DNA of 64,000 bases from Rhodamnia argentea (GCF_020921035.1 NC_063153.1:12958001-13022000); one strand, 5' to 3'. Positions 33,735 through 47,445 are shown, counted from the first letter of the stretch. Notes: generated by a model from the sequence alone, not told the origin. Made by a program: numbers and translations.

Positions 33735-36700
33735 ACGCACGAGTAACTTTTTCATCTCAATGACTCTATAGAAAATTTTGACAAAATGAAGGGGCAAAAT
33801 GGGGAACTGGAGAATGGCACCGTACAGGGCGGAGGAAGGGGCATGATGTTGTCGTGTAGCGCGTGGGGACGAGATCACGGCAATTCAGGGGTTAACGGCT
33901 ACCTCCTTTCCTTCTTTCTTCTTTTTTTTTGTTGTCTTCTTTCGGCTCCGAGTCAACAGTTTTGACCGGAACGGCCCAATCCAAGTGCGGCTGTACCCGC
34001 CCCCCAATCCCTCACAGGCTCAGCTCGTGCATGCCCTGCGCTTGCCACTGTCCACCACGCGCATTTGGCGCGTGATTTTCCCCCACCCGCCCCCCAGGGG
34101 GTTACATTATTCTCGCGTGTTCCAAAGCTTGGCTTTTATTACGAGAACTTGTTGACGGTTGTTTCGAGATCACTCTACAGTTTACGAAAATTGTACAGTT
34201 TAATGCATTATTAATGTCTCGAGGGTTGCACTATTAGCTCATAAATAACACTTGTATTGTTATTCTATCGTGTCCCGACTTTTTATTCATTATAATCTTC
34301 TCTTTCCCCTATTATCTTGAAATTAGTTGCAACATCACTCCGCGCACCAATTTCGACCAATTTCCAACCAAAGACATGCCCGGTGCAACTCAAGCTAAGG
34401 TGAATTTACTTAACTTGAGTCGATCTCACATGGAAAAACAGCTCGGGCGAATCCACACTCTCTTGGGTTGTGCGGTCTCGATTGAGGAAGGATTCACCCT
34501 TGTCCGGATCGCACGATATCCAAGTCCAACTAAGGCAAACTAGACCTCATCGGGAGAGCTCTCTTTCTCCAAATATACAAACGGAGAAATAGACGTGAGA
34601 GCGCCACCATCGAAAACAGTCTTGTTGAACCACATCATGGCGACCTTGCTAGCGGTGGCCCACGGCCATTTGCATAAGTCGATTGCCTTTCCCCGACCTC
34701 TAAGTTTCTCCTTCTCAACATATGGACCAAAAAGGCTTCGAAACTTTAGCTAAGGTGGAATTTTGGGAGCGAAATCAAGTTCAACATTCGACTTGGTATG
34801 ATCATTAGGCGCGTGCTGCTCACTGACCAAGCGAGGTGAGTGGCAGGAAGAGAGAGTCAAAAGAAGGTTGAAGAAAGGAAAAGAAAAGTGAAAAACAAAA
34901 ACAAAATCGATCATTTCACGTGGGGTGGGGCGGGACGGGAAGGGCGAGTAGAGAAACAATAACCGCGAATGGTGGCGAGGATGGAGGCCATTTTGGCATT
35001 TGAGAGGCGCCCCTTTTCTACTTTCACTGACTCCTACTCCCTCCAGCCGACATCCATATTCATTTCAATGAAACATAATAACCACACACACAAAAAAAAA
35101 AAAGGTTAAAAAAAAACCAGCAAGGTTGACTTGTAATATAAAATGAAAAATCAAGAAATGCTGTATAATCGCATCGATAAAATGATCGAACGTGACCGAC
35201 TTATTCAAAACTTTTAATGTGTCCAATGCGATCCATAAATTTTGAATATGTGTCCAGTTTAGTGCCCGGATCAAATAAAAATGTCCAATGCCGTCGACCC
35301 ATTAATTCAACTTCAATGACAATACCGAGCATTTTCATATGATTCGGGGACTAGGTTGAATATATATAAAAAGTTTAGGGATCGCATAGAACGCGTTAAA
35401 AGTTCGGGGGCCAAATCGCATATCGAGCTAAAGCCTAAGGACCACGTGAATAAATCAAAAGTTCATGGACTATATTGCATATTATGACAAAGTTTGGACA
35501 CCATTTTGCATAAGTACCCCCTTTCTTTATGGTTAAATTTATCCTGTAAAGTGATCAAAGACCTAACTTTTAAAGGGTCTCTATTAAGTTTTCATAACGA
35601 GGATGTTCATGTATCGCGATGTGGCGGTGACGAGAGTGTTAGGATTCGGCGCATAATCACGGCAAAGTAAAGCGTAAAACAGCAAGAAAGAAAAATCGAG
35701 ACACGAGGTTTTATCCCGGTTCACCCTTAAACTAGAGTTATGTCCAACGGAGGATTCCACTATAATTAGCATCTCGCACCTCTCGTTACATCCCTCAATT
35801 ACAAGAGAAAAAAGAATATATATATTTAGTATCAACTATTCATGAGTTCAAGCACAAACTATTAATGAAAAAATACGGGTTTAAATCGTAAAAACCCTTT
35901 GGTGTCCATGGGGCGTTGTCCCCTTGATCTCCGATCCGCTCAACGTGAAACAGGACTCATGTGTTTTTATATCGTTGGTGAGTGTGAATTACACTCCAAC
36001 AGAGAGAGGCCGCTCGAATACTATTGGATGTCCTCATGAGGAGAGGCCCAACCTCCACCGCCTTCATCCACAACCTAATTTTAACACCACCCCACGCGAG
36101 AAAAGCATCACTAATTAACTATCATAAGGGGACCTCGAGTGTGTAAAGGCTACATTGTGTCCGTCCTTCACGGTTCACATGCTATATAGAATATCAATGG
36201 TGCATGATCACCAACTACATCACCTACTAGTATTTGGAACATCACGGGATGGTCATTTTATGTCTAACTTGGGATGCGCACTTGGAAAGAGAGGTGGCCC
36301 TTGCCAAATCACTTGTAATTGCAAATTAATTATATGGTCCGTCCTAACTTTGGATCGAATTTTACGGCACATAAGACAGATGTATAGTTGGTTGCCATGG
36401 TCAGCTCCCCAAAAGGTTCTCATTTACCCTAAAAAAGAGTTGGCGTGGGGAGATATCGTATGGTTATTATTTTTCTTTCCCTTTCCAAAACTACCTCACT
36501 AGTTTTTCGATTTTGCCCTATTCATCGGTTTTGCCAATAATAACCCGGACGTGCAAGTCACGTGCAAAATATATGTATGAACAAACTCTTATTCTTAAGT
36601 CGTGACATGGATCAAGGATCACTTCGTGAGTTTGAAATAGCGCGTGAGAAGAGAATCAAATAAATTAAGTGATTGATAAGCATGAGAGTACACATCTAAA

Positions 36701-36905
36701 GTGACGATAATGACAAGAAAAATTACATTAGTATTGCATTTTTGCGCGTGTCGTGTGGACCTAGCGACCACATGGCCCTTGATGGGGCATGGCGCATAAG
36801 CAATGATCAAAATTTTAAAGATCGGCGTTCGTTTTCATTTAACGGTCGACGACATTGGTGTGCCAGAAAATTAAATTAAATATATTTAATGTCAGCATGT
36901 GTTAT
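33735..36905. other. Intergenic DNA, no gene recognised
   Basis: At 35140-35520 there is another diffuse inverted-repeat element, with GTGTCCAATGCGATCC on the left and GGGATCGCATAGAACGCG on the right. The rest has only short chance ORFs. Confidence 0.45.
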
Positions 36906-36911
36906 CCAATC

Positions 36912-36993
36912 GTCGCTTTGGCCGAGTGGTTAAGGCGTGTGCCTGCTAAGTACATGGGGTTTCCCCGCGAGAGTTCGAATCTCTCAGGCGACG
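36912..36993 (+). tRNA. tRNA-Ser, anticodon GCU
   Basis: A complete 82-nt class II tRNA. The acceptor stem is GTCGCTT with AGGCGAC, including one G-T pair, with discriminator G. The A box is TGGCCGAGTGG. The anticodon GCT (36945-36947) sits in loop CTGCTAA; then come a long variable arm (CATGGGGTTTCCCCGCG) and T arm GAGAG-TTCGAAT-CTCTC. The long variable arm and GCU anticodon make it serine, reading AGC and AGU. No intron, and no encoded CCA. Confidence 0.97.
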
Positions 36994-37005
36994 TCTCTCT
37001 CTCTC

Positions 37006-37010
37006 TTTTT
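37006..37010 (+). terminator. RNA polymerase III terminator
   Basis: Five consecutive T residues lie 13 bases after the tRNA 3' end, the usual Pol III stop signal. Confidence 0.75.
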
Positions 37011-37189
37011 CTCTATTTTCCTTTTGTAGTTTTGTCTCTCACTTCCCCTGTTTTCTGTCCTCAATTCAATCTCGTTTTGTTCAACTTTCTCCATACGACA
37101 TGTTTGGAGTCGAAGCGGACTTTCAAGTCTAGCATTGGGGACCACATGATAATGCACAGCCTTTGTCAACTCGCAAAGTTTCTCGAGGA

Positions 37190-37478
37190 ACCATCGGTTC
37201 CCTCTAGTGATGACCGGTTCGACGGAACCGGCGGTTCCGGTTCCAAAAAAAGGTGGAACCGGAACCAGCCCTTGAAGAGCCGGTTCCGGTTCCGGGTTTG
37301 GAACCGCCGGTTCCGGGCCTGTTTCGGTTCCGGTTCGGAACCATCGGTTCCAAAGCCCAAGTGCTCTTTTCACTCAACTTACTTCCTTTTTTTTTTTATT
37401 TATAAAACCGGGTTGGAACCGTGGGCCCGGTCAACGGGCCGGTTCCGGCCCACGGGTCCATTTGGCCACCTCTAGTTC
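37190..37478. mobile_element. hAT-like remnant (GGTTCCGG-rich)
   Basis: GGTTCCGG and GGAACCGG blocks recur in both orientations. The right end reads GGCCACCTCTA, which inverted is TAGAGGTGGCC, a common plant hAT terminus. I find no left terminus or target duplication. Confidence 0.35.
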
Positions 37479-37689
37479 CCTCCCTTCCAGGACATAATGG
37501 AAGGTTACAAGACTTCAAGCTGTCAACTACGGCACCCGCATTTCCGCAGATTTGTCAGTTCGCTTTCTATGATGACTGGAATTCGATAGTATATACATGA
37601 CACCGAAGAGCAGCATCAGGAACTCGAGGGTAACAAAGAGAGCACCGATGCTCATTCATGATAGGTTTCATGCCTCAATAGAAGGAGCA

Positions 37690-38000
37690 TAGTGGCTTCA
37701 TTTGTTTTTCAAGGAAAGACGAACCATTTAAAAAACATTTTCCTAATAATAATCACTTTTATCACTTAAAATAATTAATCACTTAAAAATATTTTCATTA
37801 TCAATAACAATTTATATCTAAATATTTTTGAATATGATATTTATTTTTTGGGTAAAGATCGAATATGATATTTTTTGTTCATACTTTTTTGAACGAAGAG
37901 ATAAAAGCGATCATTTTTAGAAATTTTTTTTTTGAATTGTTTTTTTTTAGGGTAAAGAGAATATTTGCTGAATTGTTCATTTTCCACAAAACAAATAAAG
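37690..38000. repeat. AT-rich MITE-like remnant (family D)
   Basis: It contains AAAAATATTTTCATTATCAA and AAAACATTTTCC type arms, related to 23060-23290 and 42395-43110. No coding capacity. Confidence 0.35.
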
Positions 38001-38285
38001 CCTAAAAAGCACCAAATCTCAGCCCAACATCTAAAGTAAGATCATGTAACATAAGTAGAACCCCGACAAAGCAGCACGTAGGAGAGAGAGAGAAAGAGCG
38101 AGAGAGATATTCACATTAATCGCAAACCATGTTTTCTGATCACTCTCCATCCAAAGAAACTCCAACAGGGGGAGGGGGGAAGGTCACAGGGCTGAGACTA
38201 AAATGTTTCGCCAGATCAATATATTGTTCCTTCTGACTTCAGTGCAGAATCTAAATAGCAGCATAACGATGTCGAATGGAAGGCC

Positions 38286-40270
<1,985 letters not shown>

Positions 40271-40354
40271 GGTCTTTAACAGATTCAGAATGACGGAGAG
40301 TGAGACAGAGTCTTGAGACTTGAGAGATTCGGAGAGTAACGCGGGCCTGGGGCA

Positions 40355-40377
40355 ATTTATAGGAGTTGGCCAATGGC
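40355..40377 (-). promoter_or_regulatory. Core promoter of RBX1: TATA box and CCAAT-like site
   Basis: On minus, CCTATAAAT lies about 87 bp upstream of the ATG (40355-40363). CCATTGG, the inverted CCAAT box, lies a few bases further upstream. Confidence 0.5.
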
Positions 40378-40539
40378 CCCGACCCCGAGGCCTTGTTGGA
40401 CTTTGTATAAAGATGGAGTCATCCTTACCACATAACCATCCCTCCCACTACTTCATTAGTTCACGATGCAGCCATCATGACAAAGGGATCCCATCTTCCC
40501 TTAAATTCCGTTTGTTTCACGAAGGATAAACGCTTTAAA

Positions 40540-40548
40540 AAATATTTA
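40540..40548. repeat. 9-bp target duplication, left (AAATATTTA)
   Basis: It directly precedes GGGAAAATTT of the Pack-MULE-like element; an identical AAATATTTA follows its right end at 42385-42393. Confidence 0.85.
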
Positions 40549-41069
40549 GGGAAAATTTCAATTAAGGTCCTCAAGTGCCCCGATTTTTTCAAATAGGGGT
40601 CCGAAGTTGATTTTGTTACAAATAAGGGCCCGAAGTCCTTTATTTGTATCAAAGAAGGAGCCTGATTTTTGTCTTTTTCTCTTTTTTGCAATTTTGTCTT
40701 TCTTTTTCTTCTTTCCTTTGCTTTTCATTTTTTTCTTTCCCTTTTTTTTTCTTTTTCCCCTCCCCTCCCCTCCCCCAGCGGCAACTGTCCACCATTGACG
40801 TCTGCTTCTCTCTCTCTCTCTCCCTCTCTCTGCTCGTCCACACACTCTCTCTCTCCAGTCTGATCTCCAGCATAACCGGCATGTGAAGCGGAGCAAGATA
40901 TTGCAAGAATGCATTTGCATACTCTGCATTGGATTAGTCTTTCTGCTGGGTACACTTAAAATTCTCTCCATTTTTGTTCTTCGTTTCACCGATTTCCTGA
41001 TTTCTCCTTCTCGGTCATCGAATGTTCAAGGACTTAGTCATCCTTAGGCTTGAGAGTCCCTCTTCTCTC

Positions 41070-41770
41070 CCACCGACCCGACCCGTCTCCTTCCCTTTGC
41101 TCCAGCAACCTCCCGACCTCCCCCTCACCCGCCTGCGCCGCCACCTTCTTCTGCGCCTCCTTCGCCTTGAGCGCCTGCAGCTTCGAGTGGTTGTAGTACG
41201 CAACGCGAGCTCGTACTCAAACAGGTTCACCGGCGTCACCGTGTCATTGATCACCGACCACGAGAAGGCGATCAGCAGCTAGTCTTTCACCACGCCCGCC
41301 ACGTTCATCGTCAGCGCCGAGGTCTTCCCAACGAGTAGGAACACTGCCAGGTTGAGCGCGAACGCGCAGAGCGAGTTGGTCCCGAAGACCAAGAGGTCGG
41401 GCCGGAAGCTCAAGGACTTGACAAGCACCAAGTGCTCCATGAAGACCCACGACACGAGCAGGAAGACGAAGCAACACAGCACAACGTAGTATAGCGATGT
41501 GATGGGGTTTAACTGAATCCCCTTGGAGGTGAGTAGGATCTGGATCAGGACCAACCTCGTGGCCTCGAAGGCGATGGCGCCGAGCTGGAGGGTCACGCCC
41601 CAGGCGTCGAATTGGCTTCGCTGTAGGCGGCTACGCTGAGCGAGATCGACGCCACATTCAGCATGGTCTGGGACTTGAAGGTCTCTCTCTTAAGCAAGAC
41701 GCCGATGGGGTGGACGGCGACGGGCATGAGGGCCTTGAGCATCTGGATGAAGGAGACGGTCCACCATTGA
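41070..41770 (-). pseudogene. Captured TPT/NST-type sugar-phosphate translocator fragment
   Basis: On minus the fragment gives [33 protein letters not shown], then after a frameshift [56 protein letters not shown] and [19 protein letters not shown] follows where Trp is expected, then [20 protein letters not shown] and, after another frameshift, [16 protein letters not shown]. These are the C-terminal membrane helices of the plant nucleotide-sugar/triose-phosphate translocator family (putative phosphate translocators). The N-terminal half is missing. One TAG and two frameshifts show it is dead as a translocator. Confidence 0.85.
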
Positions 41771-41854
41771 CGTCTGACCTCCGGACGCCACTGAGGTCAA
41801 AAACGACAACAACCGCAGTCTCAAGTTTCTGTTTCCTCCAAATATTCTTACTCT

Positions 41855-41985
41855 CAGCGATGACGTGAACATGATCAGCGTCTGGCTATCGTACTTGCAG
41901 TACTGGTTGGTTGTTGCGTCCTCCATCTTCTTCCTGTACACCGACGGGAAGAACTTCTTCAGGAGCGACGGCCGGCGTGTCTGCT
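41855..41985 (-). pseudogene. Captured hexose transporter (STP/MFS) exon fragment
   Basis: On minus the fragment reads [20 protein letters not shown], then [20 protein letters not shown]. This is the first extracellular loop and start of helix 2 of plant sugar transport proteins. It is followed by AGAGTAAGAATATTT, which resembles the exon end plus intron donor, so capture was probably at DNA level. Only about 40 codons are present. It sits 90 bp from the translocator fragment, an unrelated family with a similar substrate class. Confidence 0.8.
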
Positions 41986-42384
41986 TTTTTTTCTCTCTCG
42001 CTCTCTCTCTCCTTCTTTGCTGGTTTTCTTTGAATCTCAAACAGGTGAAAATGAAGAGATAGAGACTTGCAAGAGATCAGACTGGAGAGAGAGAGTGTGG
42101 ACGACTAGAGGGAGAGAGAGAGAAGCATACATCAAGGGTGAACCGTGGCTGGGGACGGGGAGGGGAGGGGAAAAAGAAAAAGAACAAGAAAAAGGGAAAG
42201 GAAAAAATGAAAAGGAAAGCAGAAAAAGAAAGATAAAATTGCAAAAAAAAAAAAGAAAAAGACAAAAACCAGGCCCTTCTTTGAAACAAATAAGGCATTT
42301 CGAGCCCTTATTTGAAATGACGTGCACTTTGGACCCTTATTCGAAAGAATGAAGGCACTTGAGGCCCTTAATTGGAATTTTCCC

Positions 42385-42393
42385 AAATATTTA
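42385..42393. repeat. 9-bp target duplication, right (AAATATTTA)
   Basis: Identical to 40540-40548, directly after the right inverted repeat. Confidence 0.85.
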
Positions 42394-42394
42394 T

Positions 42395-43110
42395 TTAAAA
42401 ATGATTGATTATATCGTATAAAATAGCAAATTAAAGAAAAATATTTTCATTGCCGATGACGTTTTGGCTCCATCCGTTCTGCGAAAAACGATCACCAGAA
42501 AAATGTTTTCTAAATTTTTTGGATGAAAAATACATGATTTAAGGAAAATTTTTCCATTAATGAAAAAAAAAAAAACACCATCAAAAGTGAAGAAAATGAT
42601 TTCTTATTTTTGAAAACCATTTTCCCTATCTTTCCTTGCTCCGCTTCTTCATCTTCCTTTTCTCTTTAGTTATTTTAATAAAACATTGTTTTTTTCCTTT
42701 TCTTTTTAATTTTTTTTATTTCTTTTTTTTCCTTTTTCCTCGGCCTACGAGCCTCGAGCTCGCCGGATCCCGCAGGCTTGGGCTCTCTAGTGACCGTTGC
42801 CGGCCGTTGTGGTGGAGGAAGGAAGAAAAAGAAAAGGAAAGTGGAAAGAGAAAAATAAAAAAAAATAATTAAAATTTCTACTTTTTTAAAAAAATAAAAA
42901 ATAAAATATTAAAATGGGTGCACGAAAGGAAAATCAAATTCAATTTTTCATACTAAATGACGAAAATATTTTCCAGTTAATTTTTAGGATTCAGTCGAAC
43001 ACCGAAGAATATTATCATTTTCTTGGAAAATGACTTCGATTGAGCCCTTCACGAATAAATATTTTCATGAACGATGAAAATGCTCATCATTCGTTTATTT
43101 GTTAGAACAG
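42395..43110. repeat. AT-rich fold-back element (family D)
   Basis: The left arm, GAAAAATATTTTCATTGCCG and ACGTTTTGGCTCC, is echoed inverted on the right by TAAATATTTTCATGAACGATG and GAAAATATTTTCC. The centre (42740-42830) is GC-rich (CGAGCCTCGAGCTCGCC). No gene. Confidence 0.4.
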
Positions 43111-43439
43111 CACAAGCGATCGTCTTTTAAAAAAAATGTATTTTTAAAAATATATATTTTTCGAGTAACGAATGCACTCTCGTATCGTCCGGCTCCTAAA
43201 TTTTCAAACTCGTCCACCACGGGAGAGCGCCGCGACGCAAAACTACAAGAATTTGGAGGACGAGCTCCCCTTCGTGGCCCAGCTCTTTCACTTGCTCCGG
43301 CGTGTTTTCCCCTCTGCCTTGCCAACCCTGATTAAACCTTCGTCTTCCTAAGAAGGCGGTTCGGATGTTGAATGCATCCATCCCCGTAAAACAACTTCAC
43401 CCCTTTCTTTTGTCGCTTTCACGTTTTTGTCGATTAGGC

Positions 43440-43935
43440 CCGTCCGGCTAATTTTGGCCTGGAATCGCTGACATGAAGCCGGCCGTCCTTCGCGACAAGG
43501 TCGACGCCGACCGGAAAATCTTTAATAATGTTTTAAAATTCTTTCAATTTTTTATATTAATTTATTTTTTTTACATTTTCACTTTTTTATTCTTCCTTTA
43601 TTCTTTTGCTCTTTTCCTTCCTTTTTTTATATTCTTTACTACGGTCGGCGAGGGTCGCGGCGCTCTCTAATGACAATAAGAAAAAGAAAAATAACTAAAT
43701 ATTTCGTAAAAAATATTTAAAAATTAAAAGATTGTCTACGTCAACGCGGAGCGTGTCACATAGAATGGCCAGCGTCCGTGTCGGCTATACCCGGCCTAAA
43801 TCAGCCGTATGGACTCAATTGGTAAAAAGTAAAAAAGGTTTAGGATTCAATTGTCACGATTAGAAGGTTGAAGGCAACATTGACAAATGTGTAATAAATT
43901 TAAAACGCACGAATATGATGATCCAAAAACTTAGA
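43440..43935. repeat. Partial family A-type MITE
   Basis: The right part (GGACTCAATTGGTAAAAAG, TTTAGGATTCAATTGTCAC) matches the right arm of family A; the middle has GCCGGCCGTCC. The left arm is not clear. No gene. Confidence 0.4.
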
Positions 43936-44400
43936 CATTGCTCGTATGCAAAGCTTTATTGTACTTTAATGCATATTCTTATGTAAAAGGACACTATTTG
44001 CCTACTTAAGTACATTTTGAACTTAAGAATGTATACGTAAATCGTCAGTGCAATTGGTAATGGGCTTTTGGCAAAAAATGTGAAGGAGGGTACACAATAA
44101 TGGATGTCATTATTATGTGCGTGCGCTTTCTAGTAGGCCTAAGAGCATCGAATCATTGTGTGGACTATCTCATTACAGATCTTCAGCGGGTCCAGAGGAC
44201 AATTGGGCTGGACTTGTTCATAATGCTTAATCTTTGCGACTCGAGAAACCAAAAATCATGATTCAAGTGAAGAATCACAATAGTTTATGCTGATTACCTA
44301 GTTTTTTTTTTAAATCTGGTCCTATCCTATTCTATTTTAATCCTTCTTCCTCCTCACGTGTTCTCACTCCAACTCCCTCTAAAGGTGGGGATTTGAACCC

Positions 44401-44757
44401 TCGACCTCCCCCTTCCAAGTGAGAAGAGTGGTTACTGGCGCAAACCCTTAATGATTTGATTAGCTAATTAAACTGTATCTTCACGATGAATATACATCCT
44501 TTGGTTATGGCTTCTTTCGCCATCGTTTTTCGTTCTAAGTTTCTAGTAAGAACGAGATAGAATCGTGCTGATTACTCCCCGACCTCTCCCTTCTCAAGTG
44601 AGAAAAGTGGCCACGGGGACAAACCACTAGTGGGTTGATTAACTAGTTTAAACTGTATCTTCACGGTGAATATACGTCCCTTGGTTATGGCTTCTTTCAC
44701 CATCATCTTTCATTTTAAGTTTCTAGTAAGAGAGAGCGAGAGAGAATCAAGCTGGTT
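44401..44757. repeat. Tandem duplication, two copies of about 178 bp
   Basis: Copy 1 (44401-44578) and copy 2 (44579-44757) share, in order, CGACCTC, AAGTGAGAA-AGTGG, AAACTGTATCTTCACG, TGGTTATGGCTTCTTTC and TTCTAGTAAGA. They differ at scattered sites and in a final GAGAGA expansion. No coding signal. Confidence 0.75.
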
Positions 44758-44779
44758 TTACCAACGAACATCACTTGCG

Positions 44780-45540
44780 AAACAGGAACCTCAAAAAAAG
44801 TAAGCGGCAATGATCAATGTTTGACATTCTTTTTGAACTGAAAAAAAGGACAAGAAAGCAACTAGTACAAGATAGGATCTAGCTCCATGCACCCCATTAT
44901 TTTCAACCCTACGAGCACGCCCATATTTGTCAATACGTCCAAGTCCGAGGCCTCTTATAAGATTCTTCTTTGACCCCAGACGGATCAAGTGCGTACCTCG
45001 GATGGCGATTGAGACTTGGCGACGATGGGCGGTCCGGGCGTTCGAGGGTGTATGGAGATAGATCCTCTCTCGATCACAATCGATCATCACGGGGTTCGGA
45101 TCGGGTTATTCGCTGGCAAAGCCTAATAGGTTAAGGAGAAAGTACATGCACAGAGCCATGGCGACCACGAAGAGGAGGAACAAACAAAGACGGACGGCGA
45201 CCGCGTCTTCTTCCACGTCTTCCTCGAGGTGGCGCCGGCCACGTCGCGGACGTCGCCGCCGCCTTCCGAGCGCTATGTCCACGCGCAAGTCCCCTTGCAT
45301 CTCTTTCACTTCCTCTAATTCAAACCCTGAAAAACCCAGAAAGGAGAGAAATCAAAAGGACGCCGAAGCATGTTCAAGAAATGGCTTTAAGACAAAATCA
45401 TGGCGGATTGTTCGAGAATTATTGCTCTTAAATAGAGAAGAAAGTCAGGATCTCTTCTACGGCATGAGGAGAATTGGGTCGCTTGCACACTATTTCTGCG
45501 TAACTTCGAGGAAGTAAAAGGGAGAGTGCGATTTGGTTCC
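44780..45540. other. Region with unassigned short ORFs
   Basis: Minus-strand 45106-45309 encodes 67 aa with an Arg-rich stretch and one possible membrane segment (LCLFLLFVVAMALCMYFLL). It overlaps a 123-codon plus-strand frame. GC content rises locally at 45170-45290. I recognise neither product, and chance ORFs in a GC-rich patch are as likely as a small membrane protein. Confidence 0.2.
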
Positions 45541-45549
45541 GAGCAATCT

Positions 45550-46865
45550 TAGGATTGAACAAGAGTCTTTACGCGGTGAACGTGTATGAAATTGCCTTGC
45601 TACGACGATGAAACAAGACAAAAGAAAAGGTCTTTTGGAGGCATCCTTGGCAAGTATCGAGTGGCATTTTGGTGAAGTAAGCTTGCTTGAATTTCAAGCA
45701 AACCCCCATGGCGCATGGTGGTCAAGGTCAAATGCGAGCTCAATAGTATTTAAGGATGGAAGCTGCTAGCCCGACAGATCAGTTAGTTATTACTGACCAT
45801 ACAATCTCTCAATTAATGAGTGTTTTATGCAAAATATGCGGGAATGGTGTGTGAGTTTACAGATTGTACCGTCTTTGACAATCTTGTCAAGGAAGCATTT
45901 TCTTTAGGGATTAGCTTATTCTAAAGTTAGCATCTTCCAAAATCCGGGTAGGAGAATTATCAAAAAAGTCTTAAATTTATTAAAATTGTGCAATTCAATC
46001 CTAATTTTTTTTTTTTTGCAAATTTAGTTCATTTGAAAATTTTTGACTAACCGGCTGATGTGGAATTTTTTGTATAATATTTTAATAATTATTTGAATTT
46101 TTTTTATCGTTTTATCATTTTTTTTTTCTTTAGTTTTTTCCCCTCCACTTAGTGCCAGCAAGGGCGTCTTGGCCCTCGTCGTTAGGGCCAGGGCACACGT
46201 CCCCTAGCCCAAACCAGGTGAGGGCCATGACTGCCTCACCAAGTGCTAGTGAGGGCGTCTTGTTCCTTCCCGGCCCTAAGTCCATGAATAAAAAAGAAAA
46301 ATATTAGAAATTAAAAAAAAAATTCAAAATACTATTAAAGAAGTTATTTATATTAGTGCACTTTGGTGCCAATCGGCCAAAATTTGCTCGATGGATATAA
46401 TTGGTACAAATGCAAAACGTTCAAGATTGAATTGGCACAATTGCAATACGTTTAAGATTTTTTTTTTTTGTTTGTAATTCTACCGAAAACCCCGCTTTGG
46501 CCTCCGAAGAAAGAAGACGACCAAACCCGCAACCACAGCTCGCATGATGTCACCTGCCCCGTCCTCGCCGGTGCGACTCGTTGCCCTTGCCGGTCCCGAT
46601 CGCACGAGCATGACCCTTTCCCAATCTCCCCTGTTCTGCGATTCTTGGGAGGTCTCGAGTCTTCACGCGGTGGACGTGTATTGAGATTTGTCCTTACCAA
46701 ATAGTCTTTGCGTGCAGCGACGATGAAAGAGAATCGACCGTGGGGATTTGGAAGCTTTCTTGGCAATTATCAAGTGGCATTCTAGTGAATTAGGCTTGTT
46801 TAAGTTTATACGTCTCTTTAAACAAAGTTCCGACGCTGGCCACCATGCGAGGTTGGACGATCTAT
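45550..46865. repeat. Diverged direct duplication split by a MITE
   Basis: 45550-45740 and 46655-46865 share, in order, CTTTACGCGGTGAACGTGTAT/CTTCACGCGGTGGACGTGTAT, CGACGATGAAA, CTTGGCAA-TATC, AGTGGCATT-T-GTGAA and a GCGA tail. They are about 900 bp apart, with the family A MITE at 45946-46483 between them. Confidence 0.55.
45946..46483. mobile_element. Fold-back MITE, family A copy 3
   Basis: The left end GGTAGGAGAATTATC-AAAAAAGTCTTAAA and right end TTTAAGATTTTTTT-GTAATTCTACC are inverted. Inner arms TTGTGCAATTCAATCCTAA and AAGATTGAATTGGCACAATTG pair. The centre (46150-46280) holds a GC-rich repeat around AGTGCCAGCAAGGGCGTCTTG. Confidence 0.7.
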
Positions 46866-47279
46866 TTATTTAAGGAAAATTTTCAAATAAGGATCTAGAG
46901 TGGAGTTGTTTTCTCGAAGGAGTACCAAAAGTGAATTGTGCCTCGAATAAGGACTTGAAGTGGTTAATCGACTCTCAAAGAAGGATTCAAAGTGGCTAAT
47001 TAAGTCTCAAAGAGGGATCCAACTCCAAATCTTATTCATAGCTGGCCCAAGGGCATTTTTGTCCAAGGCTATGTTTTCATTATTTTTCTTTTTCTTTCTT
47101 CATTTTCAATTCCTTTTTGTTTTGTTCTTATTTTTTTCTTCATCTTCTTCATGCCTCCATCTTTGCACTGCATCATCAGCCTCTCCACCAGCGAGCTCGG
47201 GAGCTTCCCGTCGTCAGCAATGGGTTGAAGGAAGAGGGGAAGAATAAAAGTAAAAATAAATAAAAATTGAGTAAATATT

Positions 47280-47445
47280 ATTAGAAATTGCCACATCGGT
47301 GCTGACCGACAAAAGTGATCGGATGGACTGAATTGACACAACTGCAAAATGTTTATGACCGAATTGGTAAAAAAAAGAAAAGAATAAGGCTTATAATAGA
47401 ATTGGACCGATTACAATAAGTTGAGGATTTTTTGGTAATTTTCCC
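47280..47445. repeat. Right half of a family A MITE
   Basis: GAATTGACACAACTGCAAAA, GACCGAATTGGTAAAAA and GAGGATTTTTTGGTAATTTTCCC match the family A right arm and end. The left half is not family A; 46870-47060 instead resembles the Pack-MULE type end (AAATTTTCAAATAAGG), so this may be a composite. Confidence 0.45.

Larger units (their letters stand above)
40549..42384. mobile_element. Pack-MULE-like element carrying two captured gene fragments
   Basis: The ends are inverted: left GGGAAAATTTCAATTAAGG..., right ...CCTTAATTGGAATTTTCCC. The inverted arms extend about 330 bp each side (40549-40880 and 42056-42384) with the same order of modules: CTCAAGTGCC, CAAATAAGGG, TTTTTGTC, a polypyrimidine run, CACACTCTCTCTC. 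A perfect 9-bp duplication flanks it, the length expected for Mutator-like elements. No transposase is present. The interior holds minus-strand fragments of a TPT/NST-type sugar-phosphate translocator and of a hexose transporter (separate entries). Confidence 0.9.

Noticed and set aside
36855-37475. 206-codon plus-strand ORF
   Set aside because: It overlaps tRNA-Ser and runs into the hAT-like GGTTCCGG debris; no protein motif.
41279-41596. Functional translocator gene
   Set aside because: N-terminal half missing, in-frame TAG and frameshifts, enclosed by transposon ends.
45146-45517. 123-codon plus-strand ORF
   Set aside because: Arg/Ser-rich GC patch overlapped by a minus-strand frame; no family recognised.
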